From the NCBI GenBank assembly GCA_024305405.1, contig JAKNDB010000110.1, forward strand, positions 3,100,001-3,164,000: a stretch of 64,000 nt of DNA, in the 5' to 3' direction. This DNA comes from Dirofilaria immitis (Eukaryota > Nematoda > Chromadorea > Rhabditida > Onchocercidae). The notes beneath the pieces are model-generated. The model did not search any database and had not been told where the DNA came from. It saw only the letters and a program-made list of their open reading frames with translations. Both the position numbers and the translations under genes were made by a program. Of this stretch, positions 55,124-64,000 are shown piece after piece. Each line of letters starts with the position of its first letter. Position 1 is the stretch's first letter.

Positions 55124-58100
55124 TTAGAATCCATATTTTCTTGCCGATGTTCGTTTGTTATGCCGATTCACAGACCACTGCTCAGCAAGCTGTTCTTCTC
55201 TGGCTACTGCCTATAATATCAATGTTTTTACCAAAAATATGTATTTGATACCTTGAATTAGTATAATACTAAATGAAAGTTGCAGAGAAACAAAACATAC
55301 CATATGCGCAATTTGAGAAAAGCTAAATACTTACAACACTGGCAAGATACGTGATTTGGTGTTTTCTTCGTGCCACCATGCTAATCGATTCTTTGCTTTT
55401 CGGCATGTTAGCAAGATGTGATAAAGTTGCTTCAGCAAGCGATTTGTTATGAAGATTTTTAAGAAGTGTCGCATGTACATTTGGACCCAAAACCTTGAAA
55501 AAGGAAGGACTTTAAAATGACGAAAAATAACTCATACCTTAGATAATTATATATAGTTACAAAGGTCGACACAATCTTTCATTCTAAGAAACTTAAATAC
55601 TAAAAATTAAATGATGAAACTGAAAAAAAAAGATTCACTTTATCAACGTTAACATCGACCATATTTTCCACAGCCTTGGCAGCATTCGAAACTGTGCCTC
55701 CCAAATGTGCAACATCCCGTGAATAAATCATACATAAAGCTTGCTAAAAAAAGTTGTAACTTAAGTTTCATGACATCTAGATGTATTAGATACACTATAC
55801 ACACGCAAAGGACTTCGTGAAAACAATTTTTCTTCATTACTCTAAAATAAGATACAATTTTCTCTAACTATATTTTCTCAAATATGAGAAATATAGAATA
55901 AGATCCAAAAACGGATTACGCAACTTACATTATTATCAATGGCTCCAGATAAGGAAGTGGATGCAGTTGTATCGTAAGACTCAACGGTAGTTTCTGGATG
56001 AGAAACGAAAGCAGATACATTATCTTCAATTTTGACATCATCTTTAGCTTCATCTGTAACTCAAAATTCATTACAAATAGTAGAGGCACTAAACAATTTT
56101 ATTAATTATTCAAATATTCTTAGTTTAACATTTTATAAGCTCATAGATTCTGCTATACAATCTGAAACAAAGATGAAAGAAAACAGAACTGGAGAATAAG
56201 AGAAAGAGAGGAGAAAACGGGATGGAGAGTGGGAAAAAGATTGCTAAGGCTATAAAACATTCACATGATTACCAAATTTACCTTTCATATTTCCTAAATT
56301 CCTCCAGTGGTTGCTTAAAATTAAACGCATTTCATAAGAAAAAAAAATTGCAGATGAAGATATGACAATAAAATTAGGATTGAAGGATATCCAATAGTCC
56401 GAAAAAGGCTTAATGGTTAATATATTTCCATAACAATATTTTAACTTCATTCAAAGTTAAAATCAACTGGAAAATTTCTTCCGAGACTAATGTAGGAAAA
56501 AATATTCTTAAATTATATGCATATATGATAAATCATATTCGATTTCACTGCAATATACATATTATGGAAACTGCTTCCATTGTTGTAGTGCAAATTGAAC
56601 CGGACCCAACGGTTGATTAGAGACAAATATATTTAAAAATCCATATCTAAATATTTACTAAGACCAGTACATAATATTTATGGAATTATGAAATTCAAAG
56701 GAAACCAAACCTTTTCAAGCTTTTTGTCACGTAAAATGTCTAAAGCAGGTATGGTGTTCGATACCACAGAAGAATCATCCGTCGCTTTCAGGCCAAAAAA
56801 GTCTGTCGAATCTTGATCTTCGTCAGACGTATCATCATTTTCTTCCTCAGCAAATTTGGTTTCTTTCGAGATTTCTTTTGTAGTGACAACCTTATAAAAC
56901 AATTGACGATAGATGAAAAGTATGAAAAGATCAAAAATAGAGTAAGATGCAAAGGAAAAATTTTGTAATATTGAAAAAATGTAGTAATAAGAACAGATTT
57001 GATTACTTGAGGCATTTTAGCATTTCCCGTAGAATGTACGTTACTGGACAAGAAAACATTCACGTTTCTCGAAATTTTTGAAGCATTCTTAGGTTCAGGT
57101 AAGAATGAGAGAAGATTAGTTGATGAAGAAGCCACCATTAAATGACCCGGCTGCTGAAAGGTTGGAAATGATATATCTTGCAATGCACATACGAAAATTA
57201 AAGCAACACCATATTTACGAATAATGGGTTTATTTGCCATAAAACATCCGGACTCTACTAGTAAGGAGGAAGTTACATTACGCTGAAGAGAAAAAGGAAA
57301 AGCTGAAAACATTCTGAGAGAATTGGAAAATTGAGCAAACGGGCCAAAATGATTGATAGATACACGTTATATATATAACTTAGCACATAAAATCAGCTCA
57401 CTCTTCTATTCAACATCATTAGAAAGTCAAGGTAAGAAATATGTATATTTTACCTCATCAGACTTTTCTTGCTCTCCATCATTAATTAGGCCTTTTAATC
57501 CACTAAAAGCTGGTATAACGACAATTTTTTTCGTATTACTAAAAATAGAGAAAAACTAGTGCACAACAAAAGCAAGCTTTCAGTTTAGTTTGGTAAACTA
57601 AAAAACTATAGATAAAGAAATAATAATCAGGTAAAATTAAGAAAAATACAAATTGGGTTTAAATCATCTTTTTTGATCTAAATAAAGAGGAGATCCTAAA
57701 TTAGTAATATATATGTTGTATAACAACCTAGAAAAAAAAACCTCGAATGATGATATTTTGGATTACTATTTCGAAGATGTTTAAGATGATGCTTGCGCTT
57801 CCTTTCAGCTTTCCTTGCTAGCTTTAATTCCCAATCTTTCCGTTTCACCAAATCGTCTAACTCTTTTTCCTCTTGTACGTGCTTATCGGCCACATGTATC
57901 GAGGGCGGCAAATTGTTTAGTATTGACGATACTTCTTCTAGAGATATAAATAACAGTTAATTAATGGTAATAATATGTGAGATGAAACTATGCGTGCCAT
58001 GGGAAAGCATCACTAGCATTTTAAAAAGAATCCATACAACTCTCTAAGGTCGAGAGCAGAGAAGGGTATCATCCGGAATAGAAATAACCAAAGCAAGTTA

Positions 58101-58391
58101 CTAATATGAAGAAAAAAACAGCAGAAAATTGCACGCTTAGCATTAATGCTTTATTAATGGAAAAGTTAAAACAATGCCACAAATAACCTTACCGGCATTT
58201 GAAATACCATCATACTGCCCGACTATACCATCATCTTGACTATAGCACACATCTCTCGTCCTGTCTTCCTTGTCTTCAGATTTTAGACGTTTTACAGGAT
58301 TTAAAACTACTTCTGCATGAATACATTCTTCATTCTGTGAATCATCGGTCTCTTCATCATCGCTTCCAACATAATCAACTAAGCCTAACAT
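55124..58391 (-). CDS. PRCC homologue (proline-rich mitotic checkpoint / splicing-associated)
   Basis: Nuclear protein of the PRCC family; human PRCC binds MAD2L2, is found with splicing factors and is a TFE3 fusion partner in renal carcinoma. Exons in transcript order: 58391..58193, 57937..57742, 57538..57454, 57153..57007, 56890..56711, possibly 56313..56282, 56053..55929, 55743..55639, 55493..55335, 55210..55124; about 437 aa. Start MLGLVDYVGSDDEETDDS parallels the PRCC opening of a hydrophobic Met start and acidic run. LLSFLPEPKNASK matches the PRCC LPxPKN motif, TDFFGLKATDD the FF acidic motif, and the C-terminus ARRKHQITYLASV...SVNRHNKRTSARKYGF is the family signature. A Lys/Arg-rich coiled segment (KDWELKLARKAERKRKHH) lies in exon 2. 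The 32-nt exon (QPLEEFRKYE) is needed for joining but leaves the frame off by one; its borders or a neighbour need checking. Confidence 0.92.
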
Positions 58392-60535
58392 CTGCCTGTA
58401 ATTTATTCAACGTTTACCATTACCAAAAAACACACATATACACACATAATAAAAGTGTTTACACACAAACATTAAACGTGTTCATTACAAAAACATTTTT
58501 CTTCATTGTCCTGGAAATTAAAAAAACAGGTAAGCAAAGATACAATGCGTGATTCTCAAATACGATTGAATATCTACGAAGCACCTCGCCAGGATGAAAT
58601 GACACAGAAAACACCAAGCCGCAACTAAAACCAACAAAAATATCACAAATTCTCACGTCCGACAAACTACGGCGCAATCACTTAATGACATTATGAAAAT
58701 GTGGTCTCACTACTTACGGAATTGTTTTAAACAAAGTTCGAATAGGATGTAATGATTCCGCGTGAGGTGAATTAAGAAGGCTTCAAGCTTGTGGAATGAG
58801 TAGAAGATACAAAGAAATAATTGGGAGAAAGCGATACTGTCACCTCGAACAGCTAAATTTGTGAAAAGAATAACAGATGAAACAAATGAAAACAACAACA
58901 AAAATCGATGAAACAAAAAGCCTGTGCCTGAAAGCCTGTGCCTGAAATCATTCTCTATTGCTGCACATCAGAAATGTGTGATAGCAACATTAAGATGTCA
59001 ATAGTAACAAGCAAAATGGTGAAATATTATGGCTACTATAATACGAGTTTTCAATCTACGAATCATTATGATAGAATGAGAATTGTTAAAATTAATTCTG
59101 TTCATTCGATTGATAATGAGATTTTAAATGCAATAGTACTCTATGAATAATACTTAGCATTAAGCTAATAAATTAACTGCTCGGTTTCAATAGCAAGGTT
59201 TTTATGCAAGTCAAGTAAACAGGCAGGTATTTAATTTCAAAATCAAAATGGAACTGCAAATTATATTGGTTTGATCGGTTTTTTTCCTAATAAAAAATAG
59301 AAATAAGTTTGCGACACCTTTCCTCGAGCAAGAGCAAATTACAATTATTCCAAATTATTTCTAGATCTCAAATTGTGGGCCAAATGTCGTGAAATTGCAA
59401 TCATAAAATTGCCAAATATAAACAAATTTATCAAATTAATATGTGGCTCTATTGCTTTTTGCACATTAATAAAACAAAAATGTATTGATTTGCAGTTTGC
59501 TAGAATACTGTAATAGAGTACTGTAAGTGAAGGATAATATTTAAATTTTACTAGGGTACTGTAGTTTTTCTTGCTTTTTTGTTAGATTACTGTAAGTAAA
59601 AGATAATATTTAAATTTTGCTGTGGCAACTTTAAAATGCGAAAGTATCAGAGAGAAGTAAATGGCTCAAGAATTTATATTCTTCACATCAAATTCTTTTT
59701 CATCATTATTAAATAAAATATTGAAGAGAAAGATTCGTAGAATAACAATTGTTATAAGAGAAATGTTTTCCTATTTGAAGATTTCAGTGCATCATTGTAA
59801 CATAATAAATCATAAGTTTAGAAATTTCCCTTATCGATAAAAGTCTCGAGCTGTCAATAACAGACACTCATGCAGCTATTATTTTTATTTTTAACTTTAT
59901 GGATTGAAATAACTTCTACTATATTCTGATCATTCAGATTATCTTCAGGGAATAACCGACTAGGCATATTTTAAAATGTTTTGTTATGAATTTTCAATCT
60001 ATCGACATTATTCTTTTACATAATTCTTTCTTGATGCTAATCAATATAACATTATTTCTACAGCATAATAAACGTATTGAAATTGAAACTATTATGGTGT
60101 TAAAATTGAAATAATCAGCAGTGAAAAATTTGAATTATCAAGGTAAGAGTATGAAAAGTTCGGTAAAGTTTATTAAGTAATGTAAGCTATGCTTAGGCTT
60201 ATTTATTAAAATTGTACTGAAAAGTGGCCCTCATGTAACCTAATTGCTAGCTTTATGCTTTAACTGTTGTTATTGCATGTATACAAAATAAACTTCCAAA
60301 AATGAATGGTTGATTTATGAAATACAATTGATCGGATTTCGAAAGTAATGGTTTACAAATCTCGATCACAGAAATTACGATAATAGAACAAATTATCTGA
60401 TATGGAGATAGTGTGAATCATATTTCCGAGAGATCTCCGATTTCTTCCAAATTTATTTGAAACTTCCAAGAGATTTGCAAATTTTTGAATTTTAGCAAAG
60501 ATTTAATGTGTTTATTTTCATAGCAAAAGCAATAT
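58392..60535. other. Intergenic region between PRCC and the Cys-rich gene
   Basis: No exon chain found; short coding-like frames near 58547-58640 on both strands could be PRCC 5'UTR. Contains the TACTGTA-rich duplication below. Confidence 0.4.
59506..59620. repeat. 70-nt-period duplication with four TACTGTA words
   Basis: Copies at about 59519-59551 and 59588-59620 share ACTGTAAGTRAARGATAATA and what follows, with few differences. The word TACTGTA also occurs at about 59506 and 59557, four times in 90 nt. Confidence 0.7.
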
Positions 60536-62165
60536 CTAAGCAACGGAAATTCGCCAATTTCTCGCTCGTTTCTGCTCACCTTCTGAATCATCGTATTCAA
60601 ATAATTTTTGATTCTGTCGATAAAACACTCGTGAATCACGAGCAAAACCACATCGAACTTCGAATGTTATGGTTGTATTGAGGCAATCACCTGAACGCCA
60701 TAGATACCTGAAATGCTTATGTTAGTAATATTCTGTCAGCAAATAGCATTATATGTATATGTATGTTATGGAAAGTTGAAGCTATATGTAAAAAAATATT
60801 ACTTTATCAAAGAAGCATACAGAAATATGCAATGAATGAAAAATAACGATGAAATATAATAAACCAACCAGTCTTCACGAAATCTCTCGAGCATGTAATT
60901 GTAATAAATGTTGCAAGCATGATTCCATGTTGGTAATTTCGCGAGAACAGTTGTATCGTCTGATTCTTCGCACATTATGCGACAATAAATTTTCGATTCA
61001 TTTCTTGTCTAATTAATTTTCTATCATTCAGTACATATTTTAAAGCATAAATTATTAATTTTTGTTTAGAGCAAAATAATTTGATAGGATTATTTTCAAG
61101 GAGATGAATTCATCTTTGATTAAATGCTAATAAATATTATTCTTTATTGGGTGTTTATCATGAAATCTTAAGATTGCAAGTTAATCGCTTATCAAAAAAA
61201 AATATTTATTCATCTGATAAGAATCGTTTTGCTTCTTTTAATCTCCGCATAACTGATTATAAGCATTATTCAGCTATTCGTAAAATATGTCTTATATTGA
61301 AGGCTGGAAGCAATTTGTTATACATTTTCAAAAGCTCATTTTTCTCAGTAAATTAAGCGATAAAATCCAATTTCATAAAAATTAGTAACCTCATCAATTT
61401 CCTCATAACACAAAGGATTCAGCTCAGTTTTTGATTCTGGATTATGTAAGGCGCAGCGTGATACCCGATGACCTGCTATGGATTCACATTCCAGTTTGCG
61501 AGTTGCTAAAATTCATGGATGGATCAATCGCAATTACTATTCTGCATGAACTGCCGCTGGATCTTTCATTTCGAAAAGCTCTAGTAGCAATAAATTTCTC
61601 TCCTTTACAAAAGTTTCACAGGTGAGTAGTAATTGGAAAAATCACTAATAAGCGCTTCTATCAAGTATTGTTTGAAAATGTCCATTCATAATGACTGGGT
61701 GTTTTTGAAGGTAAGACAGGATAATCAGATAATTTTCTAATAAATCATCTAATTTAATTTTTCTTTTTAATTGCTTTAATTTCCATATAAATGAAAGAGA
61801 GATTCTGAAGAAGACTTTCCTTGATTCATTTTATTAGTAAATGGAATTTTATTAAGAAATTACATGTAGAAATCAAAACTAATATTTGTAAACTACTGTC
61901 ATTCTATTTATAAGAGTAAAATAGAAAGTGAATAATAAAGGATTTTTTTTTTTCATATGAAAATATATAGCAAAAAAAATAACAAATTATTCATACAGAA
62001 ATCTTCGAGTAATTTAAGCTATTACTACTATGAACTCCAATTACTGACAGTGCGAATATTAATTATGATTATGAACTTACTCCAATAATACGGTTTTTTT
62101 GGAAGAGCCTCAGAAATGCCAAGCAATGCGGTACTAATAATTGCTACTAAAAAATTAATGCCCAT
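60536..62165 (-). CDS. Unknown secreted protein with eight cysteines
   Basis: Not recognised. Exons in transcript order: 62165..62081, 61505..61390, 61008..60869, 60707..60536; all phases join without any correction, about 175 aa. MGINFLVAIISTALLGISEA is a signal peptide with a likely cut before LPKKPYYW. The mature protein has eight Cys (in LECES, SRCAL, PLCYE, IYCRI, IMCEE, NHACN, GDCLN, VRCGF), compatible with four disulfides, conserved-looking Trp (REDWYLWRSGDC) and an N-glycosylation site (LNTT). The last exon may read to the TAG at 60536-60538 (ending ARNWRISVA), or splice at 60580 with a 40-odd-nt intron to end NTLNLC near 60492. An extracellular, excreted or cuticle-associated role is inference. 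Confidence 0.65.
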
Positions 62166-62637
62166 TTGATGATACTACTTGATAGAGCAGCAAATTCGGA
62201 TAGCAGTAAGTGCAGAATACGGCAATGAAGAGTTGCTGTTGCGAACATATGAGAATTTACAGCACATTTTTACTGATATCCTAATGAAATATTACCTGTT
62301 TGTGTTCACCATCGTTGGTTGTTTATATTGTTGATTGATGGAAATGATTCTATTGCTGACCAATTGAAGACATCAATAAAGACGCTGAAACTGGTAGTTG
62401 GCACAAAATACTGGCATCACAAAATTGATATTATTTGATTTAATCAAAAAGTAAAGAGTTAGTCATCTTTTCAAATGATTGAAACAGTTATCCTATTTAA
62501 TTAGCTTTCAAAACAAGTTAACGACATTACCTGCTATATCGCTATCATTAATCGTTTAAAATAATCTAAATTTGCCTTAAATTTCACGATTGAATGAATG
62601 AAACATTAACGTTTCCTTATTATGATGTTCATTTTGT

Positions 62638-62670
<33 letters not shown>

Positions 62671-63636
62671 AAGACAACTCTAGTATGAGGAATAACGAAG
62701 ATGGATGAAAGTATTATTATTCTGCTAGCATTCCATTTAGCAATAATATTCTTGATTCTTCGTCAACGAAGCACTTCAAATAAAAACAAGAAATAGAATT
62801 CGAAACAATGATATGTATTAATGGCAAATTGCTATTATTTCTTATAAATATTATTCAACTGATAACATAAGAAATATCAAAGTCTAATGATGATAATTAG
62901 TAAGGCATGGACCTCTGGTAAATTGTTATCTATCAGTGATACTTTTAATTTATAATTTCGAAGAATAATTTACGCCTAGTTTCATGCATCGTTTACTTGT
63001 AATATTTGGAAAAATAATATAGGAAGTATTGTCCACCACCCTTCTTTATTAATGAATTCTGATAAATTTGCTTGCCTGATAATTTACAACGAAACACTTC
63101 TTTCATAGTAGTCGAATTGTACTCTAATGAAATTTATTAATATAGTTTTGCAAAACTATATTAATAAAAGAGCATAGCTAATGTCACTGATCATAAATTC
63201 TGTGGTCACAAACCTTTACTTAATTCATGTGCAAATATATCAATAAAGAAGGAGAAGCCAATTAGAAATGTAGTCGATATTGGATTCCGTATAGGAAATA
63301 TTGTAAACATACAACACGATAATAGTACACCATCCAAACTCTTTTGCAGTGCTTTGACATCAGAGATTTCTGATGATATTTCAGTGTTAAGAATGAATAA
63401 GCCTAACAAATGAGAAGTTTATGAAATTATTCGAGAGAAGGACAGAATGTAAATATTCTATCGGTCATTTGGATTGTTTGATTAGCTACACTTTGTGATC
63501 CATTTCGAGCTCGGAGATGAAAAGGAAAGGAAACGATAACAACGAGGAATAATCGATCATTCGCCTATTTAGCATCATATGAAAAAAGTTTTTAAAACGG
63601 TCAAAAAAAAAATCAATGCGACATTTACGTCATACA
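62166..63636. other. Upstream flank of the Cys-rich gene
   Basis: No gene I can support. A minus-strand hydrophobic frame at 63206-63409 has a donor-like end but no partner exon with matching phase. Contains a 36-bp palindrome and a long poly(A) run at about 62641-62663. Confidence 0.4.
63133..63168. repeat. Perfect 36-bp palindrome, no loop
   Basis: TTTATTAATATAGTTTTG followed directly by its exact reverse complement. Seen directly. Confidence 0.9.
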
Positions 63637-63838
63637 TTGTCATCAACAATCGATTTATACTGTCCCTTTAATTGTGGGTCATCGGTAAATCCTTGAATGA
63701 TTTTAGTGCTGTGGGAGTGTCCTTGTTCCATTCATTTCTATCATGCTTCCTTCTCTTCCTGCTACTAGTACTACAACTATTACTACTACTGCTACTACTA
63801 CTGCTACTACAATTATCGTTGCTTTTCGTCCTGCTCAT
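63637..63838 (-). CDS. Partial Ser-rich, basic protein exon at the window edge
   Basis: Minus-strand frame from the ATG at 63838: MSRTKSNDNC, a run of nine Ser, then STSSRKRRKHDRNEWNKD and TALKSFKDLPMTHN, where a TAA follows. Restoring one T at about 63670 continues it as LKGQYKSIVDDN to a donor-like gtatga at 63636. The Ser run is the CTA/CTG microsatellite seen on the plus strand. SRKRRK would serve as a nuclear signal. Could be a real first exon or a chance frame through a repeat. Confidence 0.3.
63761..63811. repeat. (CTA/CTG)n trinucleotide repeat
   Basis: Imperfect TAC/CTA/CTG triplets; read on the minus strand they give poly-Ser, on the plus strand poly-Leu. Confidence 0.85.
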
Positions 63839-64000
63839 CCTACCGATCAGTTTGCTACTGGATAACTATAAGGCATCTTTTTCATCCATTCCATAAACCA
63901 TAAATCATATTCCTTTTTCTTTTCAATTTCCTCCTTCTTTTTTTTTCATGTTTTATATGTCGTATTTTCATTATCTTTATAGGGACATCTTTCTGTACCG

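Noticed and set aside
61431..61625. Plus-strand ORF of 64 codons with splice-like borders
   Set aside because: Its antisense strand holds an exon of the Cys-rich secreted gene (61390..61505) whose phase joins its neighbours exactly; the plus frame has no partner exons.
63206..63409. Hydrophobic minus-strand ORF faintly like a patched-related (RND) membrane segment
   Set aside because: The likeness rests on a few residues (NPIST...IGFSFFIDIFAHE), the key charged residue pattern is not clear, and no neighbouring exon joins in phase.

Overview
This window looks like nuclear DNA of a nematode, most likely a clade III / filarial-type species. The sequence is strongly AT-rich by eye. Genes are split by many GT-AG introns of 37 nt to 3 kb, and acceptors are of the nematode TTTCAG/TTTTAG type. 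The conserved proteins are animal-specific: a JNK kinase, two G-alpha subunits, an E78-class nuclear receptor, an MFSD11/UNC-93 transporter-like protein and a PRCC homologue. There are no bacterial operons, CRISPR arrays or tRNA genes that I can support. I cannot name the species.

Layout. 1-3.7 kb has no intact gene but holds a decayed coding relic. 3.7-7.5 kb (+) is an MFSD11/UNC-93-family membrane protein in 9 exons. 10.4-15.5 kb (+) is an E78/NR1E-like nuclear receptor in 8 exons, with a perfect DR1 AGGTCA element about 0.87 kb upstream of its ATG. 16.5-21.2 kb (+) is a highly divergent G-alpha in 8 exons that has lost both catalytic GTPase residues. 23.4-35.0 kb (-) is a JNK MAP kinase. 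It carries a tandemly duplicated kinase-lobe exon whose copies are separated by only 37 nt, and several foldbacks in its introns. 35-41 kb is gene-poor. 41.0-48.2 kb (-) is a canonical Gi/o-like G-alpha in 9 exons. 51.0-52.7 kb (-) is an unknown secreted protein with an acidic half and a basic half. 53.8-54.5 kb (+) is a small two-exon Cys-rich protein. 55.1-58.4 kb (-) is a PRCC homologue. 60.5-62.2 kb (-) is a secreted protein with eight cysteines. The right edge (-) holds a Ser-rich/basic partial exon.

The main technical result is that nearly every well-conserved gene here carries one-base frame breaks, and almost all are exactly one base too few in an A/T homopolymer. I place 12 such deficits with good support: five in JNK, two each in the nuclear receptor and MFSD11, and one each in both G-alphas and the acidic/basic secreted gene. 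Surrounding splice phases and protein similarity demand the missing base. This points to uncorrected homopolymer under-calling in the assembly, not to pseudogenes. Automated annotation of this sequence will be fragmented for that reason. Exon lists below give coordinates as they stand.

Functionally the window groups signalling genes: two G-alphas, a stress MAP kinase and a hormone receptor. I see no evidence that they form an operon or a single pathway. The two G-alpha genes lie about 20 kb apart in opposite orientation and share diagnostic exon lengths, which suggests an old local duplication followed by radical divergence of one copy.
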